Assembly: GCA_036389295.1 (NCBI GenBank)
Contig: DASVQB010000003.1
Coordinates: 62,001-126,000 of the forward strand
Length of the DNA stretch: 64,000 nt
Reading direction: 5' to 3'
Source of the DNA: AC-37 sp036389295
GTDB taxonomy: Bacteria; Actinomycetota; Thermoleophilia; Solirubrobacterales; Thermoleophilaceae
Shown: positions 1 through 7,067 of the stretch, in pieces
Numbering within the stretch: the stretch's first letter is position 1
How the letters are laid out: the number at the start of each line of letters is the position of its first letter
Program-made: the position numbers and the translations under genes
Notes under the pieces: model-generated
What the model was told of the DNA's origin: nothing
The model's database searches: none
The model's input: only the letters and a program-made list of their open reading frames with translations

Positions 1-73
1 CGGCTCTCCCTGTCAAGAGCGCGGCGCGCACCGGAAGTTGCGCCGCGGGACGGAATCGAGGGTAGCGGGAGGT

Positions 74-79
74 TAAGCT
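74..79 (+). promoter_or_regulatory. candidate -10 box TAAGCT
   Basis: A TAnnnT hexamer lies 25 nt before the ATG of the first gene. A start site about 7 nt downstream of the box would give a short leader that still contains the purine-rich GAGGGG ribosome site at 94-99. No convincing -35 is visible. Inference from position only. Confidence 0.3.
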
Positions 80-104
80 GCCGTACGGCTACCGAGGGGA
101 TCGA

Positions 105-503
105 ATGAGCATCGAGGCGTACAGGGAGGCGGCTTCGGCCGGCGACATCGAGGGGGTCTCCGAGCAGCTCGCGGAGGACGTCGTCCTGCACAGCCCGGTC
201 GTCTTCCACCCGTTCGAGGGGCGGCCGCTCGCCACCGAGGTGCTGCGCGCGGTCTTCGACGTGTTCGAGGACTTCCGCTTCACCGACCACGTGGCGGGCG
301 ACGACCTCCACACGCTCGTCTTCCGCGCCCGGGTGGGCGACCGCGAGCTCGAGGGCGTCGACGTGCTCCGCCCCGACGCCGACGGGAAGATCGCGACCTT
401 CACCGTGATGATCCGGCCGTTCACCGGCCTCCAGGCGTTCATGGAGGCGATGGGCCCGCGGATCGAGGCGATCGCGGGCGGCCAGGCGGCCCCCGCGGGC
501 TAG
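105..503 (+). CDS. NTF2-like / SnoaL-like small protein
   Basis: A 132-residue cytoplasmic protein without signal peptide or membrane segment. Its layout fits the NTF2/SnoaL fold: an N-terminal helix (MSIEAYREAASAGD), then acidic beta strands such as LAEDVVLHSPVVFHPFEG and a C-terminal run of strands. Members of this fold are isomerases, hydrolases or binding proteins, so no substrate can be named. The ATG has a GAGGGG ribosome site 5 nt upstream. Its TAG stop shares the tetramer CTAG with the stop of the converging rfbG gene. Family call is fairly safe, function unknown. Confidence 0.75.
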   Translation: MSIEAYREAASAGDIEGVSEQLAEDVVLHSPVVFHPFEGRPLATEVLRAVFDVFEDFRFTDHVAGDDLHTLVFRARVGDRELEGVDVLRPDADGKIATFTVMIRPFTGLQAFMEAMGPRIEAIAGGQAAPAG

Positions 504-1558
504 CGCGCCCCGGCGGTCGAGAACGCGGCGATCTGCGCCGCGGTGATCGCGCGGGCCTCCGCCCCGCCAGCGAACGCGCGGAACCAGTCGACCGTGGCCG
601 ACAGCGCCTCGTCGAGGTCCCAGCGCGGCGACCAGCCGAGCCGCCCGGCGGCCTTGGCCGAGTCGAGCCGCAGGACGCTCGTCTCCGGCGGGCCGCCGTC
701 GCCCTCGGCGCGCCACTCGAGCCCCTCGCCCCACAGCCCGGTCAGCCGGTCGGCTATGTCGCGGACCGGCAGCTCGTCGCCGGGCGCCGGGCCGAAGTTC
801 CAGGCCTCGGCGGCGTCGCCGTCGAGCAGCCGCTCCGCCACCGCCAGGTAGCCGCTCAGCGGGTTCAGGACGTGCTGCCAGGGACGGACCGCGTCCGGGT
901 TGCGTACCAGCAGCGGCTCGCCGGCGAGCGCCGCCCGCATCGCGTCCGGCACGAGCCGGTCCTCGGCCCAGTCGCCGCCGCCGATGACGTTCCCGGCCCG
1001 GACGGTGGCGATCGCGGGGCCGCCGGACCGCCCGAACGAGTCGCGCCAGGACGCGGCCACCAGCTCGGCGCACGCCTTGCTGCTCGAGTACGGGTCGGCG
1101 CCGCCGAGCGGGTCGCCCTCGACGCACGGCCGGCCGTCGGCGCGCGGCGCGTAGCACTTGTCGCTCGTCACGACCAGCACCGCGCGGGCGCCGGCGCGGC
1201 CGGCCGCGTCGAGCACGTTGGCGGTGCCGAGCACGTTCGTGTCGTAGGTCCCGAGCGGGTCGGCGAACGACCGCCGCACGAGCGGCTGGGCGGCCATGTG
1301 GACGACCAGCTCCGGCCGCAGCTCGCGCGCGGCGGCGGCCACCGCCTCCCGGTCACGCACGTCGACCTCGCGCGACTCCACCGCCTCGCCGACCCGCGCC
1401 GCGACGTACAGCGACGGCTCGGTCGGCGGGGCCAGCCCGAAGCCGGAGACCTCCGCCCCCAGCTCCGAGAGCCACAGCGACAGCCAGCTTCCCTTGAAGC
1501 CCGTGTGCCCGGTGACGAGCACCCGGCGGCCGCCCCAGGCGGCGGGGTCTAGTCCCAC
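500..1558 (-). CDS. rfbG: CDP-glucose 4,6-dehydratase
   Basis: Short-chain (extended SDR) dehydratase converting CDP-glucose to CDP-4-keto-6-deoxyglucose in the cytoplasm. The NAD-binding motif GHTGFKG at residues 17-23 is the form typical of RfbG. The catalytic Y157-SSS-K161 and a TSDK segment at 131-134 are present. The 352 residues match the family length of about 350-360. The start is a GTG overlapping the rfbF stop, the only sensible start once the rfbF reading frame is removed. Last gene of a four-gene minus-strand operon with rfbF, a methyltransferase and a GT2. No rfbH-type dehydrase is present here, so the final deoxysugar is unknown. Confidence 0.9.
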   Translation of the reverse strand: MGLDPAAWGGRRVLVTGHTGFKGSWLSLWLSELGAEVSGFGLAPPTEPSLYVAARVGEAVESREVDVRDREAVAAAARELRPELVVHMAAQPLVRRSFADPLGTYDTNVLGTANVLDAAGRAGARAVLVVTSDKCYAPRADGRPCVEGDPLGGADPYSSSKACAELVAASWRDSFGRSGGPAIATVRAGNVIGGGDWAEDRLVPDAMRAALAGEPLLVRNPDAVRPWQHVLNPLSGYLAVAERLLDGDAAEAWNFGPAPGDELPVRDIADRLTGLWGEGLEWRAEGDGGPPETSVLRLDSAKAAGRLGWSPRWDLDEALSATVDWFRAFAGGAEARAITAAQIAAFSTAGAR

Positions 1559-2322
1559 ACCTTCCAGGGTCGCTCGCCCGAGCGCCACAGCTCCTCGAGG
1601 TGGTTGCGGTCGCGGACCGTGTCCATCGCCCGCCAGAAGCCGTCGTGGCGGTACGCGCGGAGCTGCCCCTCGCCGGCGAGCCGCTCGACCGGATCCGCCT
1701 CCCACACCGAGCCGTCGCCGTCGATGTAGTCGCCGACGCGCGGCGACAGGACGAAGAAGCCGCCGTTGACCCAGGCGCCGTCGCCCTGCGGCTTCTCCTG
1801 GAAGCTGCTCACGCGGTCGCCGTCGACGCCCAGCGTGCCCCAGCGCCCGGGCGGCTGGACGGCCGTGACCGTGGCGAGCGCGCCGTGGGAGCGGTGGAAC
1901 TCGACCAGCGCCCGCACGTCCAGGTCGCTCACCCCGTCGCCGTAGGTGAACACGAAGTCGCCGTCGCCCACGTACGGCAGCACCCGCTTCAGCCGCCCGC
2001 CGGTGGCCGTGGCCTCGCCGGTGTCGATCAGCGTGACCTTCCACGGCTCGGCCGTCTCCTGGTGGACCTCCATCTCGTTCCGGGCGAGGTCGATCGTCAC
2101 GTCGCTCGAGTGGAGGTAGTAGTTCGCGAGCCACTCCTTGATGACGTAGCCGCGGTAGCCGAGGCAGATCACGAACTCGTCGATCCCGCCGGCCGCCGAG
2201 AGGCCCTTCATGACGTGCCAGAGGATCGGCCGGCCGCCGATCTCGACCATCGGCTTGGGCTTGACGTCGGTCTCCTCGGCGATCCGCGTGCCGAGGCCGC
2301 CGGCCAGGATGACCGCCTTCAC
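1549..2322 (-). CDS. rfbF: glucose-1-phosphate cytidylyltransferase
   Basis: Makes CDP-glucose from CTP and glucose-1-phosphate, feeding the next gene rfbG. The nucleotidyltransferase signature GGLGTR lies at residues 8-13, followed by the lysine-rich KPKPM segment near 21-25 that contacts phosphate in this family. The 257 residues match the usual RfbF length. ATG start; the stop overlaps the start of rfbG by a few bases and the upstream methyltransferase stop is 4 nt away, so the genes are translationally linked. Confidence 0.93.
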   Translation of the reverse strand: MKAVILAGGLGTRIAEETDVKPKPMVEIGGRPILWHVMKGLSAAGGIDEFVICLGYRGYVIKEWLANYYLHSSDVTIDLARNEMEVHQETAEPWKVTLIDTGEATATGGRLKRVLPYVGDGDFVFTYGDGVSDLDVRALVEFHRSHGALATVTAVQPPGRWGTLGVDGDRVSSFQEKPQGDGAWVNGGFFVLSPRVGDYIDGDGSVWEADPVERLAGEGQLRAYRHDGFWRAMDTVRDRNHLEELWRSGERPWKVWD

Positions 2323-2326
2323 GGGG

Positions 2327-3082
2327 TCACGCCCTCCGCGCGACCGCGAGGTCCTGGTAGCTCGTGCGGTGCTCGCGCCCGTTCCACGAGCCGTAGTAAA
2401 TCCGCTCGATCGGCAGCCCGTGCCGCGCGTGCCGCTCGCGCAGCCACCCCTCGGCGTACGCCACGGCCGCCTCGGGCGCCTCCCCGTCCGTGACGAGGTG
2501 GTCGCCGCGGTCGACGAGCCGCCGCGCCTCGGGGGTCCGCCGCTCGGCGCCCGGGTCGAGCAGGAACCACGTCGCGAGGCAGGCTCCGCCGGGCCGCAGC
2601 ACGCGAGCGACCTCGGCCAGGTAGCGGTCGGCGGCGGGCGGGAGCAGGTGGGTGAAGACCGAGGTGGCGAACGCGAAGTCGAACGACTCGTCGTCGTAGG
2701 GGAAGCGGTACTCGTCCGGCGCCCGGCCGCCCGACGGGTTGTACTCGGAGTTGCGCACGTCGGCCAGCGCGAAGCCGAAGCCCGGGTGGCGCGACGCGAT
2801 CTCCCGGCGGCACCACTCGATCGCCTCGGGGACCACGTCGAAGCCCTCGTAGCGGCCCTCGAGCCAGCCGGCGAGCGGCCGCGCCATCCGGCCGGCGCCG
2901 CAGCCCACGTCGAGCACGTCGTGCTCGGGCCGCAGGCCGCCCAGCTCCACGAAGTGGCCCATGAACTCGTCGCCGATCGCGTTGAAGTCGCCCGGCCCGA
3001 CGAGGGCGCGGAGCCGCCGCGGCGGCGTCAGCGGGTCGCGGGCGCCGCGGACCGCGGCGCGCAGGCCGGCGAGCCTGCTCAC
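2327..3082 (-). CDS. class I SAM-dependent methyltransferase
   Basis: 251-residue Rossmann-fold methyltransferase. The SAM-binding motif I (VLDVGCGAGR) is at residues 56-65, and the post-motif region has FDFAFATSVFTHLLPP and a motif III-like segment VLRPGGACLATWF. The GTG start overlaps the stop of the upstream GT2 as GTGA, and rfbF begins 4 nt downstream. Position between a glycosyltransferase and CDP-sugar genes suggests it methylates a sugar nucleotide or a glycan residue. Exact acceptor unknown. Confidence 0.85.
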   Translation of the reverse strand: MSRLAGLRAAVRGARDPLTPPRRLRALVGPGDFNAIGDEFMGHFVELGGLRPEHDVLDVGCGAGRMARPLAGWLEGRYEGFDVVPEAIEWCRREIASRHPGFGFALADVRNSEYNPSGGRAPDEYRFPYDDESFDFAFATSVFTHLLPPAADRYLAEVARVLRPGGACLATWFLLDPGAERRTPEARRLVDRGDHLVTDGEAPEAAVAYAEGWLRERHARHGLPIERIYYGSWNGREHRTSYQDLAVARRA

Positions 3083-3912
3083 GCCGCCCGCCCGCCCCGG
3101 AACACGACCCGGTACAGCGCGTTCTCGACGCGGCCCGGCAGCGGCCGCGGGCCCCAGTAGCCGCGGTACGCGAGCCGCCCCGCCGCGCCGATCCCGCTCT
3201 CCTCGGCCAGCGCCCGCCAGCCGGCGTACAGCGCCGCATGCTTGGCCCGGATCTGGCGGTAGGCCGCCCGGTAGCGCGTGCGGTCGACGGAGTGCTTCGA
3301 GCCGGCGTGGCGGCGGTACTCGAGCGTGACCGCGTCCACCTGCACGCCGCGCCAGCCGTGCGCCAGCGCGTTCAGCCACAGCTCCCAGTCCTCGTACTCG
3401 GCGATCGCGGGGTCGAACCCGCCGGTGTCCTCCACCAGCTCGCGGCGCATCAGCGCGCTGAGGCCGATCGTGTGGCGGTAGAGGAGCTTGAACGGGTCGT
3501 AGGGCGGCATCCGCATGACGCCCGACCACGCGCCGAAGAAGCGCATCGATCCGTAGGCAAAGCCGTGGCGCCGCTCGCGGTCGGCGTCGAGCGGGGCCCG
3601 GAGCTCCGCGAGCGCGGTGGGGGCGAGCCGGTCGTCGGCGTCGACCACGATCGCGTAGTCGGTCTCCAGGCCCGCGAGGCCCGCGTTGCGCGCGGCCGCG
3701 ACGCCGGCGTTCGCCTGGCGGACCACCTCGACCTCGTCCGGCAGCTCGTCCAGCGCGCGGTGGGTCCCGGGGTCGGTGGAGCCGTCGTCGACCACGACCA
3801 CGTGCGGCGCGCCGCCCTCCTGCGAGAGCAGGGACCCGACCGCCTCGGGCAGGTACCGGCCGTAGTCGTAGCAAGCCACGACGGCCGTGATGTCGCGGTT
3901 TCCGGCGGGCAC
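3079..3912 (-). CDS. glycosyltransferase family 2
   Basis: 277-residue GT-A fold inverting glycosyltransferase. It has the nucleotide-binding VDDGST motif near residues 41-46 and the metal-binding DADD at 91-94. A downstream EYEDWELWL segment resembles the catalytic-base ED motif of GT2 enzymes. First gene of the minus-strand operon GT2, methyltransferase, rfbF, rfbG. GTG start 9 nt downstream of a TATGGT box. Likely adds one sugar, possibly the CDP-derived deoxyhexose, to a lipid-linked repeat unit; donor and acceptor are inferred only from context. Confidence 0.85.
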   Translation of the reverse strand: MPAGNRDITAVVACYDYGRYLPEAVGSLLSQEGGAPHVVVVDDGSTDPGTHRALDELPDEVEVVRQANAGVAAARNAGLAGLETDYAIVVDADDRLAPTALAELRAPLDADRERRHGFAYGSMRFFGAWSGVMRMPPYDPFKLLYRHTIGLSALMRRELVEDTGGFDPAIAEYEDWELWLNALAHGWRGVQVDAVTLEYRRHAGSKHSVDRTRYRAAYRQIRAKHAALYAGWRALAEESGIGAAGRLAYRGYWGPRPLPGRVENALYRVVFRGGRAA

Positions 3913-3921
3913 CCGTCTGGA

Positions 3922-3927
3922 ACCATA
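3922..3927 (-). promoter_or_regulatory. candidate -10 box TATGGT for the GT2-rfbG operon
   Basis: TAnnnT hexamer on the minus strand, 9 nt before the GTG of the GT2 gene. Only 20 bp separate this gene from the divergent GT4 gene, so the two promoters must overlap. Confidence 0.35.
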
Positions 3928-3932
3928 GGTCG

Positions 3933-5150
3933 GTGCGGCGCCTGCTCCTCGTGACCCACCGGCCGATCGACCAGCCGGGCGGGGGCTCCGCTCGCTGGCG
4001 GTCGCTGGCCCGCCTCCTGCCCGGCGAGGGCTGGACGGTCGAGGTCGTGGCCGCGCCGGTCAGGGCCGGCGGAGTCGAGTTCGCCACGAGCGCCGAGGAC
4101 CTGCGGCGGGCGCGGCTGCGCGCCCGCGTGATGGGCCGGCTGGCCGGCGCCGCGGACCCGGTCGCGCGCCTGCTCGGGGCGCGCCCGGACGCGTTCGTGC
4201 CGTCGACCGCCTGGGCCGTCCGCGGCGGCGCCGCGGTCCGCCGCGCGATCCGCGCCGGCTCGTACGACGCCGTGCTGGCGACCGGGCCGCCGATCGCGGG
4301 ACCGCTCGCGGCCCGGCTCGGGGCGGCCGGCCCGCCGCTCGCCGTCGAGCTCCGCGACCTCTGGGCGGGCAGCCCCGCGTTCGACCGCGGCGGCCCGCTG
4401 CTGCCGGCGGTCGAGGGCTGGGTGCTCCGCCGCGCCGGCGCGGTGGTCGCCGTGACGCCCGAGGCCGCGGACGACCTGTCCGCCCGCCACCCGTCGCTCG
4501 CCGGCCGCGTCGTCACGATCCCGAACGGCTTCGACCCGGCGCTGCTCGACCGGCGGGCGCCGCCGCCCGCCCGCGCGGGGCGCCCGCTCAGCCTGATCCA
4601 CTCCGGCACGCTGTCGGTCGACCGGCCGCTCGCGCCGCTCCTCCGCGTGCTCGAGCGCGCGCAGTTCCGCGACGCCGTCCGGCTGGTCCTGCACGGGCAC
4701 CTGGCGCCGCGGATCGCCGGGGAGGTCGAGTCGGCCGGCGTGCCCGTCGAGGTCGTGCCGCCGTCCGAGTGGGACGAGGCGATCCGGCGGGTCGCCGCCG
4801 CCGACGCCGCGCTGGTCACCCAGGCGAGCGGAGCGGGCGACGCGACCGCGGTGGCCGCCAAGGCCTACGAGTACCTCGCGCTCGGCCGGCCGGTCCTGGC
4901 GATCACGCACGGCGGGGCCACCGAGGGGCTGCTGCGGCGCCTCGGCGAGGACCGGTACCTCGCCCGGCTCGACGACGAGGAGTCGATCGCGCGGGCGCTC
5001 GGCGAGCTGCTCGACGGCTCGCCCTACGAGCCGATCGACCCGGTGCGGCTCGAGCCGTACTCACGCCGCCGGATCGCGACCGACATGGCGCGGCTGCTGG
5101 ACCGGCTGGCGGCCGGCGAGCCGCCCGGCCGCGCCGGCGCGGCGCCCTGA
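3933..5150 (+). CDS. glycosyltransferase family 4-like
   Basis: 405-residue GT-B fold transferase. The N-terminal half starts with a beta strand (LLLVTHRPID) and a Gly-rich turn (GGGS). The C-terminal half has the donor-binding region: a VTIPNGFD strand, LSLIHSGTL at the start of the second Rossmann fold, and AKAYEYLALGRPVLAI carrying the conserved Glu. Divergent from the GT2-rfbG operon and followed 21 nt later by a methyltransferase. Likely transfers an activated sugar onto a lipid-linked glycan on the cytoplasmic face. Confidence 0.85.
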   Translation: MRRLLLVTHRPIDQPGGGSARWRSLARLLPGEGWTVEVVAAPVRAGGVEFATSAEDLRRARLRARVMGRLAGAADPVARLLGARPDAFVPSTAWAVRGGAAVRRAIRAGSYDAVLATGPPIAGPLAARLGAAGPPLAVELRDLWAGSPAFDRGGPLLPAVEGWVLRRAGAVVAVTPEAADDLSARHPSLAGRVVTIPNGFDPALLDRRAPPPARAGRPLSLIHSGTLSVDRPLAPLLRVLERAQFRDAVRLVLHGHLAPRIAGEVESAGVPVEVVPPSEWDEAIRRVAAADAALVTQASGAGDATAVAAKAYEYLALGRPVLAITHGGATEGLLRRLGEDRYLARLDDEESIARALGELLDGSPYEPIDPVRLEPYSRRRIATDMARLLDRLAAGEPPGRAGAAP

Positions 5151-5158
5151 GGCGCCGC

Positions 5159-5164
5159 TACCCT
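5159..5164 (+). promoter_or_regulatory. candidate -10 box TACCCT
   Basis: Box ends 7 nt before the ATG of the methyltransferase, a spacing repeated at many starts in this window and compatible with leaderless transcription. It sits in the 21-bp gap after the GT4 gene, so it could also be chance. Confidence 0.35.
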
Positions 5165-5171
5165 CGCTCGC

Positions 5172-5945
5172 ATGAGCGGCACGGGCGCCGAGGTCAAGGC
5201 CGAGGTCCGCGAGTTCTGGGAGGAGGAGCCGTGCGGGACCGAGCACGGTGAGGCGCCCGAGGGCTCGCCGGAGTTCTTCGCCCAGGTCGAGCGGCGCCGC
5301 TACGAGCTAGAGCCGTTCATCCCCGACTACGCCGGCTTCGCCGGCTCGCGCGGCCGGAAGGTGCTCGAGATCGGGGTCGGCATGGGGAGCGACTTCGTCC
5401 GGTGGGCGCGCGCCGGCGCGGACGCCCACGGCGTCGACCTGACCGAGCACGCGATCGAGCTGACGCGCACCCGGCTCGCCCACGAGGGCCTGACCGCCGA
5501 CCTCCGCCGGGCCGACGCGGAGCGCCTGCCGTTCGAGGACGGGACCTTCGACAGGGTCTACTCGTGGGGCGTCCTCCACCACACTCCGGACACCGACCGC
5601 GCGGTGCGCGAGGCGATCCGCGTCACGCGCCCGGGCGGCGAGCTCTGCGTGATGCTCTACGCCCGGATCTCGTGGGTCGCGTTCGGCATGTGGGCCCGCC
5701 ACGCGCTGCTCGCCGGCAGGCCGTTCAGGTCGCTCGCGGACGTCCTGTACCACCACATGGAGTCGCTCGGCACGACCGCCTACACGAAGCGCGAGCTGCG
5801 CCGCATGTTCGCGGGGGTGGACGAGGTGCGGATCGACAAGGTCGGCACGCCCTACGACCGCCGGATGGCCGGCCCGCTCGCCTCCCTCACCGGGAGGTGG
5901 CTGGGATGGTTCCTGGTGGTCCGGGGCCGGAAGCCCGCCCGCTGA
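5172..5945 (+). CDS. class I SAM-dependent methyltransferase
   Basis: 257-residue methyltransferase. Motif I (VLEIGVGMGS) is at residues 64-73, an acidic residue follows in HGVDLTEHA, and the motif II/III region reads SWGVLHHTPD then VTRPGGELCVMLY. A C-terminal helical part with several aromatic residues may bind the acceptor. It runs after the GT4 gene and its last 59 bp overlap the 3' end of the converging wecB gene. Probably modifies a glycan or lipid carrier intermediate; substrate not readable. Confidence 0.83.
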   Translation: MSGTGAEVKAEVREFWEEEPCGTEHGEAPEGSPEFFAQVERRRYELEPFIPDYAGFAGSRGRKVLEIGVGMGSDFVRWARAGADAHGVDLTEHAIELTRTRLAHEGLTADLRRADAERLPFEDGTFDRVYSWGVLHHTPDTDRAVREAIRVTRPGGELCVMLYARISWVAFGMWARHALLAGRPFRSLADVLYHHMESLGTTAYTKRELRRMFAGVDEVRIDKVGTPYDRRMAGPLASLTGRWLGWFLVVRGRKPAR

Positions 5946-7044
5946 CCCGCCGCGGCAGCCCCGCCAGCACGTCCGCGATCCGGCCCGCCGCGCGCCCGTC
6001 CCAGAGCGGCGGCACGCGCGCCGGCCTGCGCCGCGCGTCGGCGATGAGGTCGGGCGCCTCGGCGATCCGCCCGGGCGAGAGCCCGAGCAGGGTGTTGGTC
6101 CCCAGCTCGACCGTCACCGGGCGCTCGGTGTTGTCGCGGAGCGTGAGGCACGGGACGCCGAGGAACGTCGTCTCCTCCTGGATCCCGCCGCTGTCGGTGA
6201 GCACGCCGGCGGCGGTGGTGACGAGCGACAGGAACTCGAGGTAGCCGAGCGGGTCGAGCAGCCGGAGCCGCTCGCCGCCGCCCCCCGCCCCGAGGGCCTC
6301 CAGCGCGGCCCGCGTGCGCGGGTGGACCGGGAAGACGACCGGCATCCGCTCCGCCACCGCCCGCAGGCCGGCGAGCGCCTCCTCCAGCAGCGCCCCGTCC
6401 ACGAGCGCCGGGCGGTGCAGGGTCACGACCACGTACGAGCCGGGCTCGAGCCCGTGCGCCGCGGCGGCGCCGGCCCGCTCGATCGCCCCGCGCATGGCCA
6501 CCAGCGTGTCGACCATCGTGTTCCCGACGTGGTGGATCCGGTCCCCGTCCACGCCCTCGCGCAGCAGGTGGTCGCGCGCCTCGGGCGAGTGGGTGAAGAG
6601 CAGGTCCGCGACCCGGTCGGTCACCACGCGGTTGACCTCCTCCGGCATCGTCCGGTCGAACGACCGCAGCCCGGCCTCCACGTGCCCGACAGGGATCCAG
6701 AGCTTCGCGGCGGTCAGCGCGGCGGCCATCGTCGAGTTCACGTCGCCCGGCACGAGCACCACGTCCGGCTCGACCTCGAGCAGGAGCGGCTCGAGCCGCT
6801 CCATCACCCGCGCGGTCTGCTGCGCGTGCGATCCCGAGCCGACTCCCAGCAGGTGGTCCGGCTCGCCGACGCCGAGCTCCTCGAGGAAGACAGCCGACAT
6901 CGCCCGGTCGTAGTGCTGGCCCGTGTGGACGAGCACGTGCTCGAACTCCTCCGGCCGGCGGGCGAGCTCCGCCGCGACGGGCGCCGTCTTCATGATGTTG
7001 GGCCGCGTGCCGACGACCGACAGCACCCGCAGCCTCCGACCCAT
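5887..7044 (-). CDS. wecB: UDP-N-acetylglucosamine 2-epimerase (non-hydrolysing)
   Basis: Interconverts UDP-GlcNAc and UDP-ManNAc, the precursor of ManNAc-type residues. Residues 12-19 read GTRPNIMK, matching the family's GTRPEAIK. HTGQHYD, HPRTR and TDSGGIQEE follow in order, all typical of the GT-B-like epimerase fold. 385 residues is normal. ATG start 6 nt downstream of a TACCCT box on the minus strand. Tail-to-tail overlap of 59 bp with the methyltransferase. No ManNAc dehydrogenase is nearby unless the neighbouring bi-domain oxidoreductase serves that role. Confidence 0.92.
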   Translation of the reverse strand: MGRRLRVLSVVGTRPNIMKTAPVAAELARRPEEFEHVLVHTGQHYDRAMSAVFLEELGVGEPDHLLGVGSGSHAQQTARVMERLEPLLLEVEPDVVLVPGDVNSTMAAALTAAKLWIPVGHVEAGLRSFDRTMPEEVNRVVTDRVADLLFTHSPEARDHLLREGVDGDRIHHVGNTMVDTLVAMRGAIERAGAAAAHGLEPGSYVVVTLHRPALVDGALLEEALAGLRAVAERMPVVFPVHPRTRAALEALGAGGGGERLRLLDPLGYLEFLSLVTTAAGVLTDSGGIQEETTFLGVPCLTLRDNTERPVTVELGTNTLLGLSPGRIAEAPDLIADARRRPARVPPLWDGRAAGRIADVLAGLPRRVSGRASGPGPPGTIPATSR

Positions 7045-7050
7045 CGCGCC

Positions 7051-7060
7051 AGGGTAGCCT
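7051..7060. promoter_or_regulatory. overlapping divergent -10 boxes
   Basis: The 23-bp gap between wecB and the bi-domain oxidoreductase holds TACCCT on the minus strand (7056-7051, 6 nt before the wecB ATG) and TAGCCT on the plus strand (7055-7060, 7 nt before the GTG). Both imply transcripts that begin at or next to the start codon and compete for the same DNA. Confidence 0.45.
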
Positions 7061-7067
7061 CAGGCCC